64,000 bases of DNA from Clostridium sp. BSD9I1 (GCF_900185645.1 NZ_FYAM01000002.1:1-64000); one strand, 5' to 3'; positions 26,909-36,879 are shown, counted from the first letter of the stretch. Numbers and translations are program-made. Notes: generated from the sequence alone by a model not told the origin.

Positions 26909-28265
26909 TATTTATACCTCCATTTAAGCTATTAATCAAGTCATGTAAATCATTTATATTTTTATCTTTAGCTATAACAATAACACGGTCTCCATGTTGT
27001 ATGCTATCATTGCCATTAGGTATGATAATTTTGTCCTTTCTAACTATTGTTGCAATAATAACATCTTGCTTAAACTTTATTTGCTTTAATGGAGTGTTTA
27101 AAAGCTTGTTTTCTTTATTTGCTATAAACTCAAGTATTTCAACTTTTCCTTGAACTATTCTATATAAAGATTCTATATTATTTCCTCTTACATATTTCAA
27201 AATTTGATTTGTAATAATCTCTTTAGGACTTATTATATTATCAATTCCAAGACTACTTACAATATTGTTATATCTTGTTCTACTTACCTTTGTAATAACC
27301 TTTTTAACTCCATTTTGCTTGGCCATTAAAGAAGATAAAAGGTTCTCTTCATCCATTCCTGTAGCTGCAATAAATCCATCTATATCCTTTATATTTTCAG
27401 ATAACAAAAATTCTTCATCTGTGCCATCTGCATTTATAACAAGCACCTTGGGTAGAAGTTCTGAAAGTTCTATACATCTTTCTTTATTGATTTCAATAAT
27501 CTTCACGTTCATGCCCATGTCGCATAGATTATTTGAAAGATAATAAGCAATTCTTCCTCCACCAAGTATCATAATATTTTTTAATCTCTGTGGTAAAATC
27601 CCGGCTATTTTGCAGAAATTATAAATACTAGAGGATTTTCCTATTACATGAATTTTATCATCTTCATTAATTATAAATTTTCCATTTGGAACAATTATTT
27701 TATCCCCTCTTACTACAACTCCAACTAATACAGAAAGATTAGCTTTCCCTACAACCTTTTCTAGACTTTTACCTACAATAGGCATGTCCTTTGTAATCTT
27801 AAGTTGAACAAGCTTTACTCTCCCCTTAGCGAAATGCTCCACATTTATTGCTGGAGAAAAATTAATCATTTGTGCAATTTCGTCTGCTGCAGCAAGCTCT
27901 GGATTAATAATCATTTCAAGTTCTAATTCTTCCTTTAATAAGGAAAGCTCTCTTGCATATTCAGGATCCCTAATTCTTGCTACAGTATGAGCTGCCTTTA
28001 ACTTCTTTGCAGTAAGACAACAAACCATGTTTACTTCGTCACTATTTGTAACTGCAATTAGTAAATCTGCTGCGCTCACCCCTGCTTCTAGAAGTGTACT
28101 AGTACTGACTCCACTTCCTTTAATGCACATAACATCTAAGTTTTCTTCTGCTTTTCTTAAGATTTCAGGATTTTTATCAATAATTGTTACATCATGCCCT
28201 TCTTTTTCTAGGTTATCTGCCAAATTATAACCTACCTTACCTGCTCCAATAATTATAATTTTCAT
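26859..28265 (-). CDS. trkA: TrkA, NAD-binding K+ uptake regulator
   Basis: The protein contains two RCK modules. The first has MKIIIIGAGKVGYNLADNLEKEGHDVTIID and the second has MILGGGRIAYYLSNNLCDMGMNVKIIE, each a Rossmann NAD site followed by a TrkA_C domain. It forms the cytoplasmic ring that gates TrkH. I place the start at 28265 (ATG), with GGAGG 5 nt upstream; an adjacent ATG at 28268 is also possible and the longer frame has no site. Length is 468 residues. A good promoter lies at 28345-28373. The gene overlaps trkH by 50 nt. Confidence 0.95.
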   Translation of the reverse strand: MKIIIIGAGKVGYNLADNLEKEGHDVTIIDKNPEILRKAEENLDVMCIKGSGVSTSTLLEAGVSAADLLIAVTNSDEVNMVCCLTAKKLKAAHTVARIRDPEYARELSLLKEELELEMIINPELAAADEIAQMINFSPAINVEHFAKGRVKLVQLKITKDMPIVGKSLEKVVGKANLSVLVGVVVRGDKIIVPNGKFIINEDDKIHVIGKSSSIYNFCKIAGILPQRLKNIMILGGGRIAYYLSNNLCDMGMNVKIIEINKERCIELSELLPKVLVINADGTDEEFLLSENIKDIDGFIAATGMDEENLLSSLMAKQNGVKKVITKVSRTRYNNIVSSLGIDNIISPKEIITNQILKYVRGNNIESLYRIVQGKVEILEFIANKENKLLNTPLKQIKFKQDVIIATIVRKDKIIIPNGNDSIQHGDRVIVIAKDKNINDLHDLINSLNGGINSEFWNGIKKLGNIINL

Positions 28266-28344
28266 CATAGCCTCCAAAGTTTTTCTGTACATTAAATGCT
28301 TAGTTAAAATATGTACTTTTTGTTAATTGCTCATAATTAATATC

Positions 28345-28373
28345 ATTATAAGACTTTGTACGTTTTACTTCAA
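28345..28373 (-). promoter_or_regulatory. trkA promoter
   Basis: On the minus strand TTGAAG (28368-28373) and TATAAT (28345-28350) are 17 nt apart, ~80 nt before trkA. The rest of the gene-free stretch 28293-28699 holds the terminator at 28522-28573; nothing else is recognised. Confidence 0.7.
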
Positions 28374-28521
28374 CATCCTAATATCTAAATCACCTATAGT
28401 TTTCTTAAGAAATAGCTGTTTCTTTCTCTTTATTATCACTTCTCTTATTTGAGGTACTTAAAATATATGTATTTGTGGAAATAAATATGCTTTTAGATAA
28501 GTTCCTAATTAACAATATATA

Positions 28522-28573
28522 AAAAAGGGCTATCTCACAATTTATATCTTTACATTGTGAGATAGCCCTTTTT
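28522..28573. terminator. strong bidirectional hairpin
   Basis: A perfect 19-bp stem (AAAAAGGGCTATCTCACAA and its complement) with a 14-nt loop is flanked by A and T runs. It lies 127 nt after the minus-strand gene ending at 28700. Confidence 0.9.
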
Positions 28574-28699
28574 AATCACGCACATCAAATTCATTGTAAA
28601 TCTAATTTTCTGCAATACTATTAGAGTTACTATCATAGGTTTTAATGAATTCACTTGTCTTTAGAAGTTTGTGTTTCCTTTCGAACTTGTTTTATATAC

Positions 28700-29176
28700 C
28701 TATACCTCTATAGCTTCTTCTTCGTTTTCCTGCATAACTTCCTGGGTGGTTTCATTATATTCAGCTGTTTCAATATCTTGTATATTATTAATATCGTCTT
28801 GTAATTTACTTTCCTCTAGTAAAATACTTTCTTCAGCAGCATCATTACAATCATCAACTTTAGTCAACAGCATTAAGCATTTTGAAGTCTTTTCATTGAT
28901 TGCACCAATACCTAATAAAGCAAATGCTATACCTCCATATACCGCAACTGATTCGCATACTCCAGGTAATAATTGCGATGGAATTATCTGACTAGTAACT
29001 AAGGCATAGTCATACCCTTGGGCTACATATTGATTAACAGTATTTCTAAACAGAATAATGTTATTAACTAATAATGTAACTCCAGCTATAGCTACAATTA
29101 AAGCAATAATATACAGAGTAATTGTAACAGTAGATTTTTTTGATTTTTTAGACACCTTTTCATCTTTAACTTTCAT
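28700..29176 (-). CDS. hypothetical two-helix membrane protein with acidic tail
   Basis: The 158-residue protein has a basic N-terminus (KVKDEKVSKKSKKS) and two hydrophobic helices (about residues 18-42 and 77-92). An extracytoplasmic loop contains VNQYVAQGYDYALVTSQIIPSQLLPGVCESVA. A strongly acidic C-terminal tail of about 55 residues is rich in Glu and Asp. I do not recognise a family. The tail probably sits in the cytoplasm. It is monocistronic, and the closest other gene is a divergent chemoreceptor. Confidence 0.6.
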   Translation of the reverse strand: MKVKDEKVSKKSKKSTVTITLYIIALIVAIAGVTLLVNNIILFRNTVNQYVAQGYDYALVTSQIIPSQLLPGVCESVAVYGGIAFALLGIGAINEKTSKCLMLLTKVDDCNDAAEESILLEESKLQDDINNIQDIETAEYNETTQEVMQENEEEAIEV

Positions 29177-29488
29177 AATAGTTTATCTCCATTTCTGCCA
29201 TAAAGGCCTGTACTATAAATATAATTTTATTATTTTTACATGTGCTTTATCCATTAATTAATATTACTGAGTTATTGTTACAATTGAGTATCAATATTAT
29301 CAACATTTTATAAAGAGACATCTTACTTTGATTTTATATACCTAAGCTTCTAACCTTACTATTACAGAATGATTTCTATTTCCATATATTTATTAACAAT
29401 TGAACTATCATAATATATTTACCCTATGTTATAATGCAAAAGAAATATATTCTTTCATAATAAGACAATATTTTTAAGAGGTGAAATG

Positions 29489-31516
29489 ATGGGTCTAAAG
29501 AAGATGCAGCAAGGATGGTCTATTAGGGTAAAAATAATAGGTATATTTTTAATTTTACAACTAATTACATTGTCAATTTTAACAAGTATATCAATTAGCA
29601 CATTTGTACAAAAGCAAAAAAAACAGTTGGCAAATGATGGTCTAGACTTAGTAAGCCAAGTTACTAGGGAGCTGGAAATTAATAATTCTGCATTACATAC
29701 TATAGAATATCAGTTTGAAGATAAGGTTATCAGTATTGCTAAAATAATTTCTGAGACTGAAAACATAACTAATGAATCCCTTATTGAAATTTCAACAAAA
29801 GCTGATGTTTCAGAAATAAATATAGCCAGCAAAGATAGAAAAATACTATATTCTAATTTAAAAGCTAATATTGGGTGGGTTTATCCCACAAATCATTCCA
29901 CATACCCAGTTTTTACAGGAAAAAGCTCTGAGTTAATTGAAGAAATACGACAAAGTGAAGTAGATAAAAAATATTATAAATATGCAGCATTACCCCTTAA
30001 AAATGGTGGAATAGTTCAAGTAGGAATTATAGCTGATAAAATTAAGAACGTTGAAGCTGATTTTGACAAACAAAAGTTAGTTGAATCTTTAGCCAAAAGC
30101 GAAAATATCGTATATGCTCTTATAATAGATAAAAACTTAAAAGCTGTAGCCCATAGTAATCTTGATAGTATTGGAAAGCAGCTCTCAGATACTGGCAGCA
30201 AATCTGCAGCTTTAGACGAAAAAGTGTATACAGGTAGTTATTTTTATGATACGGAAAATGTTGAAGTCATGGATGTACTAATACCTTTATACGATAATGG
30301 AAAACATATAGGTGCTGTAAATATAGGTATATCTATGAAAAATCTAAAAGCAGGTATTACCGATATGATGAAGAAATCAATACTTATGGCTATTATTTCC
30401 TTTATCGTGATGGGAATATTAATCACTCTAGTTATTAATGCCATAATAAAGCCTTTAAATCTTTTAAAAGAATCTGCCGAGGAAGTTTCTGATGGGGATT
30501 TAACTAAAGAAATACCTATTAAAAGTAAAGATGAAATTGGACTGCTTACTAATGCTTTTAATAAAATGACAAAATCATTAAAAGATATAATTAGAGCAAC
30601 TACTATAAGTGCTAATGGTTTAAATGATTCAAGCCAGCATCTTTCAGCCACAACACACCAAGTACTCGCTCAAGCTGAAAATGTACATGTCACAGCTAAG
30701 AAAATAGCTACTGGTATGGAAGAAAGTAGTGCTTCCGTTGAAAATATAGATTCTTCTATTAATGAAGTAACCTCTGCTACTAGGGCGCTTGCTAAAAAAG
30801 CTGAGGATGGTAATATAATATCAAAAGAAATAGAATCTAGGGCTAGAAACTTAAAAGATAACGCCAAAGAATCACGCAAAGCAACTAACACTATGTATTT
30901 ACAAAGACAAGATGCCATCTTAAAAGCTGTAGAAAAAAGTAGTGTTGTACAAGAAATCGTACAAATATCTAAAGTTATTTCTGATATAGCCGCAAAAATA
31001 AACCTTTTATCTCTAAATGCCGCTATAGAAGCTGCAAGGGCTGGCGAGCAAGGTAAGGGCTTTGCTGTGGTAGCTGCAGAAGTAGGTAAACTAGCTGAAC
31101 AATCAACTAGAACTGTTTCTGGAATAGCTCCAATTATTAAAGATGTGCAAGCTTCAGTAACAGACTTATCGGAAAATGCAAAAGGTATATTAACCTTTAT
31201 AGATGAGGAAGTATCTTTAAATAATGAACTATTAGAAAAAACCGGAGAACAGTATATGAAGGATTCAGAAATTATAAATAATCTAGTACAGGATTTTGCA
31301 GCAAGTACAGAAGAAATATTATCTTCAATGGAAGAGATAACTACTGCTATAGAAATTATGTCTAGTTCCATAGAACAATCCAATATAGGTTCTCAAGATA
31401 TAGCATCAAGTATTTTAGAGATTTCCACTGCAATACAGGAGGTTTCAAAAATAACTCAAAATCAAGCAAAATCAGCACATGAACTTAATAATCTGGTTGA
31501 AAAATTTAAAATTTAA
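29489..31516 (+). CDS. methyl-accepting chemotaxis protein
   Basis: The ~675-residue receptor has a transmembrane helix at about residues 15-38 and a large extracytoplasmic sensing region with Cache-like features. A second helix lies near 297-318, followed by a HAMP domain ([22 protein letters not shown]) and a long signalling domain. The tip motif [36 protein letters not shown] contacts CheA/CheW. Two adjacent ATG codons occur; the second (29489) has better spacing (7 nt) from GAGG. The ligand is unknown. Flagellar and che genes are not nearby. The gene-free stretch 29177-29485 shows no feature I can name with confidence. Confidence 0.93.
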   Translation: MGLKKMQQGWSIRVKIIGIFLILQLITLSILTSISISTFVQKQKKQLANDGLDLVSQVTRELEINNSALHTIEYQFEDKVISIAKIISETENITNESLIEISTKADVSEINIASKDRKILYSNLKANIGWVYPTNHSTYPVFTGKSSELIEEIRQSEVDKKYYKYAALPLKNGGIVQVGIIADKIKNVEADFDKQKLVESLAKSENIVYALIIDKNLKAVAHSNLDSIGKQLSDTGSKSAALDEKVYTGSYFYDTENVEVMDVLIPLYDNGKHIGAVNIGISMKNLKAGITDMMKKSILMAIISFIVMGILITLVINAIIKPLNLLKESAEEVSDGDLTKEIPIKSKDEIGLLTNAFNKMTKSLKDIIRATTISANGLNDSSQHLSATTHQVLAQAENVHVTAKKIATGMEESSASVENIDSSINEVTSATRALAKKAEDGNIISKEIESRARNLKDNAKESRKATNTMYLQRQDAILKAVEKSSVVQEIVQISKVISDIAAKINLLSLNAAIEAARAGEQGKGFAVVAAEVGKLAEQSTRTVSGIAPIIKDVQASVTDLSENAKGILTFIDEEVSLNNELLEKTGEQYMKDSEIINNLVQDFAASTEEILSSMEEITTAIEIMSSSIEQSNIGSQDIASSILEISTAIQEVSKITQNQAKSAHELNNLVEKFKI

Positions 31517-31541
31517 TATACAAAATAAACTGTATAAAAAC

Positions 31542-31576
31542 AAAAAATCACCAGAATTTCACACTGGTGATTTTTT
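31542..31576. terminator. bidirectional terminator
   Basis: AAAAAATCACCAG (31542-31554) pairs with CTGGTGATTTTTT (31564-31576). It separates the chemoreceptor gene from the convergent CooS-ABC operon. Confidence 0.92.
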
Positions 31577-31602
31577 ATTATTTAGTATCTGTATTTTAAA
31601 TT

Positions 31603-32382
31603 TTATACATAGTATTCTATATCAAATTGATTTTTCATTTTAAACTCTATAAATACTTTATCTCTTATTTTTAAAAATTCTTCACTAGTTCTATCTCTTT
31701 TCCTTCCCATAGGTACATTGATTATACTTTTTATCTTTCCAGGCCCTGGCGTCATAATAACAATTCTATCTGCAAGAAATACTGCTTCTTCAATATCATG
31801 AGTAACAAATATTATTGTTTTTTTCTTTTCATCCCATATATTGGATATTTCATCTTGCATATTCATTCTTGTCATTGCATCTAATGCTCCAAAGGGCTCA
31901 TCCATAAATATTATTTCTGGATCTACTGCTAAAGCCCTCGCAATGGCTACTCTTTGCTGCATACCTCCTGAAAGCTGGCTTGGATGATGTTTACTAAACT
32001 TTGAAAGTCCTACCAGCTCTATATATTCATCAGCAATTTTGCTTCTTTCTTCCTTGCTGATTTTTTTAGCTTCAAGCCCAAGTTCCACATTTTTCTTAAC
32101 ACTTCTCCAAGGTAATAATCCATAGTTCTGAAATATTGTTACATAATTGGGCGATGGTTCTTTTACTTCATTACCATTAATAAATATCTCTCCAGCAGAT
32201 GGCTTATCAAAACCAGCAATTAAATTTAATAGTGTAGACTTTCCACATCCACTAGGACCTAAGAGACATATAAATTCTCCCTTTTCAATAGTCAAATTTA
32301 CATTATCAAGAGACTTGAATTCAGATTTTTTATCATTATTATTTTTATAGATTTTTGATACATTATTTATTTTTATAAACAT
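31603..32382 (-). CDS. ABC transporter ATPase in the CooS operon
   Basis: The 259-residue ATPase has Walker [11 protein letters not shown] (about residues 41-50), Q-loop [11 protein letters not shown], signature [15 protein letters not shown], Walker [13 protein letters not shown] and [13 protein letters not shown]. It belongs to the nitrate/sulfonate/taurine ATPase group (NrtD/SsuB/TauB). It is the last gene of an operon read cooS, binding protein, permease, ATPase, with 4-nt gaps between the transporter genes. The imported compound is unknown. Context links it to a CO-dehydrogenase-like enzyme. Confidence 0.9.
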   Translation of the reverse strand: MFIKINNVSKIYKNNNDKKSEFKSLDNVNLTIEKGEFICLLGPSGCGKSTLLNLIAGFDKPSAGEIFINGNEVKEPSPNYVTIFQNYGLLPWRSVKKNVELGLEAKKISKEERSKIADEYIELVGLSKFSKHHPSQLSGGMQQRVAIARALAVDPEIIFMDEPFGALDAMTRMNMQDEISNIWDEKKKTIIFVTHDIEEAVFLADRIVIMTPGPGKIKSIINVPMGRKRDRTSEEFLKIRDKVFIEFKMKNQFDIEYYV

Positions 32383-32386
32383 TATA

Positions 32387-33160
32387 TTACCTCCCAGGCT
32401 CTGAAGAAATCCCCCAGGTTTTTCCTACCCATTTTTCAAAAAGTGTTATTAATTTATCTAATAATAAGCCTAAAACTCCTATCATTATTATTGCTAAAAG
32501 CAGCAAATCTGTTCTCAGTGAGTTTCTTGCATCCATAATTAGATACCCTAATCCAGATTGTGCACCCACCATTTCTCCTGATACAAGAAATATCCAAGCT
32601 GAACCAAGCGCAAGATGAAGTCCTGTAACTATATTAGGAAAGGCAGCTGGCAATATAATTTTAGTTAGTACAAATGGCTGCTTAATTCCAAAATTTCTAG
32701 CAACTTTTAAATAAGTTTTGTCTGTCTTTTTTACTGCAGACACAGTAGAAAGTAACACCGGGAAAAATGCTGCAATAAATATAATAGCTATTGCTGGAAT
32801 ATCCCCAATTCCAAGCCATAATACGATAAATGGAAACCAAGCTACTGGAGATATAGGTCTCAACACCTGAACTATTGGATCAATAACATCCCAAATTTTC
32901 TGGAACCATCCTAAAATAATTCCTAGAATTATAGCTAGTATTACTGCAGCAGAGTATCCTATAAAGAATCTGAATAAACTTAGCTTAATATGGGTAAAAA
33001 AAGTACCATTTTCAATAAGCTCTTTTATTCCCTTTAAAACCATCAAAGGAGATGGAAGAAGAGATGGCTCATACTTACCAGTAAGAACCACAGCTTCCCA
33101 TCCAATTAAAAGAAGTCCAAGTCCTATAACTATATTTATTAATTTTCTAAACTTAGTCAT
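32387..33160 (-). CDS. ABC permease in the CooS operon
   Basis: The 257-residue protein has six helices and a typical coupling loop, [35 protein letters not shown] in outline, of the SsuC/TauC/NrtB family. It lies 4 nt from both flanking transporter genes, so all three are co-translated. It is distinct from the taurine-type permease at 7839-8618, so the genome carries at least two such systems. The substrate is not evident. Confidence 0.9.
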   Translation of the reverse strand: MTKFRKLINIVIGLGLLLIGWEAVVLTGKYEPSLLPSPLMVLKGIKELIENGTFFTHIKLSLFRFFIGYSAAVILAIILGIILGWFQKIWDVIDPIVQVLRPISPVAWFPFIVLWLGIGDIPAIAIIFIAAFFPVLLSTVSAVKKTDKTYLKVARNFGIKQPFVLTKIILPAAFPNIVTGLHLALGSAWIFLVSGEMVGAQSGLGYLIMDARNSLRTDLLLLAIIMIGVLGLLLDKLITLFEKWVGKTWGISSEPGR

Positions 33161-33164
33161 ATTA

Positions 33165-34136
33165 TCACTCTGCCTTATTAATTAATGAGTTATCAACAAA
33201 GTCGCTATATTTAGGAGGATTCTCTAATAATTTCATAGTTCTAAGGTAGCTTGTTAATTTTTCATAGTCTTTTTCATTAATTTTTAAATCTGTATATACT
33301 GTAGATTTTAAAGATAAATCTAGTACTTCTTTTTTCACGGACATATACTTTGATGCTATCTTTTGTATATTTTCATCTTTAGCCTCTGCTTTTTCTCCTG
33401 CTTTAACATATCCATTTACAACTTCCTCTGCAGCTTCTTTATTATTGTTTATAAATTCATCTCTCAATACAAAAGCACAGCAAATTGAATTTTCCCATAT
33501 ATCTTCTGATTTGATTAGTGTCTTACCCTTGCCATTTATTACAGATGTAGCTCCAAATGGCTCAGCAACTATATAAGCTGATATACGTCCTTCTGACAGT
33601 GCTGCCGGCATTTCTGCTGGGGCAAGTTCAATTGTCTTTACATCTGAATAACTCATACCTTCATCTTCAAGCATTTGATAAAGTAAAATATTCATAGTTG
33701 AAAATCTTTGAGGTATTGCAATAGTTTTACCTTTTAAATCAGAAATACTATTGATATCTTTTGCAACTGTAATATTAGTTCCGTCCCTATGCCCAAGAGC
33801 AACAGCTTTTAAGCCAATTCCTTGTGCTTTTGCCTTCATAGCAAACTGAACTAGTACAGATGCTCCATCCACCTTACCTGTACTTAAAGCATCCATTAAT
33901 TCTGGCCAGCTGCCGTACTTTACAAGTTCAATATTAACATTTTTAAGATCTTCTTTATTAATAATTGGATCTTCATGTTCTACATACAAAGGTACAGCAT
34001 GGGTTAAAGGTAAATATGCTATTTTAACTGTCTTCTTTCCATCCGTTGTTTCGGCAGTTTTATTTCCACAAGCCGTAAAGCCCAAAAGTGAACTTACTAT
34101 AATTGTGCCAATAATAAATTTGTTAAATATCTTCAT
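33165..34136 (-). CDS. NrtA/SsuA-like binding lipoprotein in the CooS operon
   Basis: The 323-residue protein has a lipoprotein signal ending in LLGFTAC and a type-2 periplasmic-binding fold. WPELMDALSTGKVDGASVLVQFAMKAKAQGIGLKAVALGH and the hinge motif LSEGRISAYIVAEPFG resemble nitrate/cyanate/bicarbonate-type NrtA and CmpA-like binders more than TauA. The ligand cannot be deduced. It follows cooS by 29 nt. Possible ligands are a small anion or a metal chelate needed by the CooS protein; this is inference only. Confidence 0.87.
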   Translation of the reverse strand: MKIFNKFIIGTIIVSSLLGFTACGNKTAETTDGKKTVKIAYLPLTHAVPLYVEHEDPIINKEDLKNVNIELVKYGSWPELMDALSTGKVDGASVLVQFAMKAKAQGIGLKAVALGHRDGTNITVAKDINSISDLKGKTIAIPQRFSTMNILLYQMLEDEGMSYSDVKTIELAPAEMPAALSEGRISAYIVAEPFGATSVINGKGKTLIKSEDIWENSICCAFVLRDEFINNNKEAAEEVVNGYVKAGEKAEAKDENIQKIASKYMSVKKEVLDLSLKSTVYTDLKINEKDYEKLTSYLRTMKLLENPPKYSDFVDNSLINKAE

Positions 34137-34165
34137 ATTAAGATACCCTCTCTTTTCTGTAAACT

Positions 34166-36181
34166 TTATTTCCAGCCAAGTGCTTTTCTCTTTTCTCTTA
34201 GATCTTCTATTATTTTATCTGCCAATTTTATTGGATTTACATCTACATTCATAGTTGAACCTAATGTTTCCTTTGTTCCCTTGTACAAGAAGTTCATAAC
34301 ATTATCAGAGCCTTGTACTGGGGCATGAACACAGTGATATGAATTGATACCATTAAGTCTAAATCCAAGTGCTGCCCCTATTCCCTTTTCATTTGACCAT
34401 TCTGGGCTCGCAAAAGCAAATGGCATGTCTTTAATTGCTTGTCCAGCTTCGTTTGCTATGGCTCCAAAGGCTCCTGATGCTCTTGCATTATCTATACATT
34501 CTCCCATATGCCATACTGGTGGAAGGTCTGGCTGTAAGAAACTTCTTAACCCTTCTCCTGTCTTTTGCAGCGCATCAGTATTACAGAAACCTAGTTTTAA
34601 TAATGGAAATGATGCACAGCCATTAGTAAATACAAGAACGTTATTCTTAAGTAGCGTTTCTGCTACATCTACAGTTGCCTTTTCGTAAATTACCCTTGGA
34701 TTATTACATCCTACAATGTTAACAATACCTAAGATTTCCCCACTCTTTAGCGCTTCAACAATTGGTTTCATTCCTCCAAATCTGCTTTGAATGTATTCAA
34801 CTGTAAAACCAACTTCGGCATCAACTTCATATGGTGGAATAAATACCGGTATTTCTCTTCTATCTGTAAAGCTTTCAATTGCTCTTGTAACTATCTTTCT
34901 AGCAATAGCACTAGTTTCATTTATATTAGAATGATCATGTTTATAAGCATAATGTTCTGCTCCTGGAAGTCTTGCAGAATCGCTTGTCGTAACAATTGTT
35001 GTCTTATGACATCTTGCAACATCCATAATTCCAGGATATACATCTTCAACATCAGCAACCCAAAGATCTAGCGCCCCTGTTCCAAGAACCAATTCTGCTC
35101 CAATGGCATTTGATAATGGAATTACCCCATCATATCTATACATTGCTGAAAGACCAGAACAACATATTCCATAAAATTGTATTCCTTTGGCTCCATGTTC
35201 TTTAGCTAATTTAATAAACTCTTCACTTTGTCCTACCTTTACTATTTCACTTACAAGAACAGGTAAATGTCCATGAACTGCTATGTTTACATATCCTTTT
35301 TTTAATGATCCAACATTAACTTTTGAAGTTCTTCTGCCACCTGTCCCAAATAGGCTATCTGTTGCAATAGAGGAACCAACTACACCTGAAAATACAAAAG
35401 CAAGTCCACATCTTAAGAATTGCTGCATTACATTTTTCCAATCTCCATCAGTTCCTGTACCAGTTCTATGAAGTGCCTCAAAAACTTCATGGTAAGCACT
35501 TATAGGTAGTATGTCCATGTCCTTCCATACTTTCTTTCTTTCAGGAGATGCGCTTACTTCTATTGTTTTAAATTTACCTGGAACAGTTCTAGATAAATCC
35601 TCTAATAAAACATCTGCAAGCTTTGATGCAAGTTCATTTATTGTCTTTCCTTCTATATCTATTCCAAATTGCTTTGCAGTTTTTATTACTTTTTCTTCTC
35701 CTAAAATAGGTATATCAAGCTTACCTTCTGCTGCATTTTTCATAGCAAGAAGTACTTCTCTTGCATGAGATCCATGTGCTGCTACCCCAGCAGCAAGTCC
35801 CCTTAATAGATTTCTAGCAACTATAAGATCTGCATCTGCTCCACATACTCCTCTTGGGCTTTTAGGAGTAATTTTACAAGGTCCCATATAACAAATACGA
35901 CAGCATACTCCTGCAAGACCAAAACTACATTGTGGCTGCTGCTGATCAAATCTATCAAAAGCTGTGTCACAACCTATTTGCTCCATACGTAATAACATTT
36001 CTTTTACTGCTGGATCTGGAGTTTTCTCAAGAACATCCTGCTTTGACGCAAAAGTTTTTCTATATTCAGATACTGCCTGCAAATAATCATTAACTCCTCC
36101 ATTATGCTGATGATGGCTATGTCCATGTTCATCATTATGAGAATGAGTGTGATGATATCGATAAATTTCATTAAAATTCAT
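34166..36181 (-). CDS. cooS: CooS-family Ni-CO dehydrogenase, noncanonical, His-rich N-terminus
   Basis: The 671-residue protein aligns over its length with monofunctional Ni-CODH. D-cluster cysteines 85 and 93 and B-cluster cysteines 94, 97, 102 and 113 are visible. For the C-cluster, VHGH (His303/305), GICC (Cys340/341), VGCNNPR (Cys492), TNGC (Cys522) and HMGECIDN (Cys562) are present. The segment normally VDVQC-IMP reads ADVED-VYP here, so Asp380 replaces one cluster cysteine (Cys333 in C. hydrogenoformans CODH-II numbering). Residues 10-26 hold nine histidines, an extension I do not know from standard CooS. It heads an operon with an ABC transporter. No acsB, cooF, cooC or hydrogenase genes are adjacent, so CO oxidation should not be assumed. 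Confidence 0.9.
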   Translation of the reverse strand: MNFNEIYRYHHTHSHNDEHGHSHHQHNGGVNDYLQAVSEYRKTFASKQDVLEKTPDPAVKEMLLRMEQIGCDTAFDRFDQQQPQCSFGLAGVCCRICYMGPCKITPKSPRGVCGADADLIVARNLLRGLAAGVAAHGSHAREVLLAMKNAAEGKLDIPILGEEKVIKTAKQFGIDIEGKTINELASKLADVLLEDLSRTVPGKFKTIEVSASPERKKVWKDMDILPISAYHEVFEALHRTGTGTDGDWKNVMQQFLRCGLAFVFSGVVGSSIATDSLFGTGGRRTSKVNVGSLKKGYVNIAVHGHLPVLVSEIVKVGQSEEFIKLAKEHGAKGIQFYGICCSGLSAMYRYDGVIPLSNAIGAELVLGTGALDLWVADVEDVYPGIMDVARCHKTTIVTTSDSARLPGAEHYAYKHDHSNINETSAIARKIVTRAIESFTDRREIPVFIPPYEVDAEVGFTVEYIQSRFGGMKPIVEALKSGEILGIVNIVGCNNPRVIYEKATVDVAETLLKNNVLVFTNGCASFPLLKLGFCNTDALQKTGEGLRSFLQPDLPPVWHMGECIDNARASGAFGAIANEAGQAIKDMPFAFASPEWSNEKGIGAALGFRLNGINSYHCVHAPVQGSDNVMNFLYKGTKETLGSTMNVDVNPIKLADKIIEDLREKRKALGWK

Positions 36182-36249
36182 ATTTAAAAACCTCCTATAT
36201 CCCTTACAATATCCATTTTAAATTCATACTATTCCTATATGTTTATTAT

Positions 36250-36278
36250 ATATTATCATCGCTTATATACCTTGTCAA
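36250..36278 (-). promoter_or_regulatory. cooS promoter
   Basis: On the minus strand a perfect TTGACA (36273-36278), 17 nt and TAATAT (36250-36255) form a strong vegetative promoter ~70 nt before the cooS ATG, which itself has an AGGAGGT site. Confidence 0.8.
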
Positions 36279-36441
36279 TAAAATATTATCTCCTTATTTT
36301 AGAAATAAAAAAGCTTATTCAATTTCTTTAATAAGATTAGCTCCTTATTATAATTTCTCTTGCTACCTACCCGTAGTGAGCACTAAATTTCTAAAATAAT
36401 CATATACTGCTAGTATCTATAAACATTTAGGAGGCATTGTA

Positions 36442-36720
36442 ATGAAACATTCACACAGTTATGAAGGTACAACATCCTTTGATGATTGCCATGTCCATCA
36501 TTATGGTGCTATTACTTCTAAGGCACCAAGTGGAGTACCTCATACTCATTGTCTGAAAGGTGAAACAACCTATCTTGATGATCATGACCATGATTATGAA
36601 ACTAAAACAGGTCCAGCAATAGTACTACCTGACGGACTTCACTATCACTATTATGAAACCAGAGTAAGATGTGCAGATGGTCACATTCATTATATATGTG
36701 GTTGTACTAGCGCTGATTAA
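36442..36720 (+). CDS. YmaF-like His-rich small protein
   Basis: The 92-residue protein has 13 histidines and several Asp/Cys residues in a repeated pattern (HSHS, HVHHY, PHTH, DHDHD, HYHYY, GHIHY), matching the YmaF family (PF12788). The His/Asp/Cys spacing suggests binding of a divalent metal such as Ni or Zn, but the family function is unknown. AGGAGG lies 7 nt before the ATG. It is divergent from cooS, whose protein also has a His-rich segment, which suggests a shared nickel-handling role. A terminator follows. Confidence 0.82.
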   Translation: MKHSHSYEGTTSFDDCHVHHYGAITSKAPSGVPHTHCLKGETTYLDDHDHDYETKTGPAIVLPDGLHYHYYETRVRCADGHIHYICGCTSAD

Positions 36721-36756
36721 CTTATAGAATTTTGTATATTGTTTATTTCTTTTAAG

Positions 36757-36792
36757 ATAGTTGCCATCTTATATGGCAACTATTTATTGTTT
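36757..36792 (+). terminator. terminator of the YmaF-like gene
   Basis: ATAGTTGCCAT (36757-36767) pairs with ATGGCAACTAT (36773-36783), followed by a T-rich stretch. Confidence 0.85.
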
Positions 36793-36823
36793 TTAATTTT
36801 TTTTATAATTCTGCGGTACTAGG

Positions 36824-36850
36824 TTGACAAAATCATTTTGATATTATAAC
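36824..36850 (+). promoter_or_regulatory. promoter of the T-box leader
   Basis: A perfect TTGACA (36824-36829) is followed by TATAAC (36845-36850). The 15-nt spacing is short. An ATAAC-AC-GTTAT dyad overlaps the -10 and could be an operator. Confidence 0.5.
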
Positions 36851-36879
36851 ACGTTATCAATCTAGTATTCCAATCAAAA

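Noticed and set aside
30244-31383. Long minus-strand frames opposite the chemoreceptor
   Set aside because: Shadow frames of the repetitive coiled-coil coding region; Ser/Ala/Ile-rich composition, no start signals.
34344-35768. Several plus-strand reading frames opposite cooS
   Set aside because: They are antisense shadows of a well-conserved enzyme; no ribosome-binding sites and no family resemblance.
34166-36181. Part of an acetyl-CoA synthase (Wood-Ljungdahl) cluster
   Set aside because: No acsB, acsC/D, cooC or formate-branch genes are in the window; the neighbours are an ABC transporter and a YmaF-like gene.
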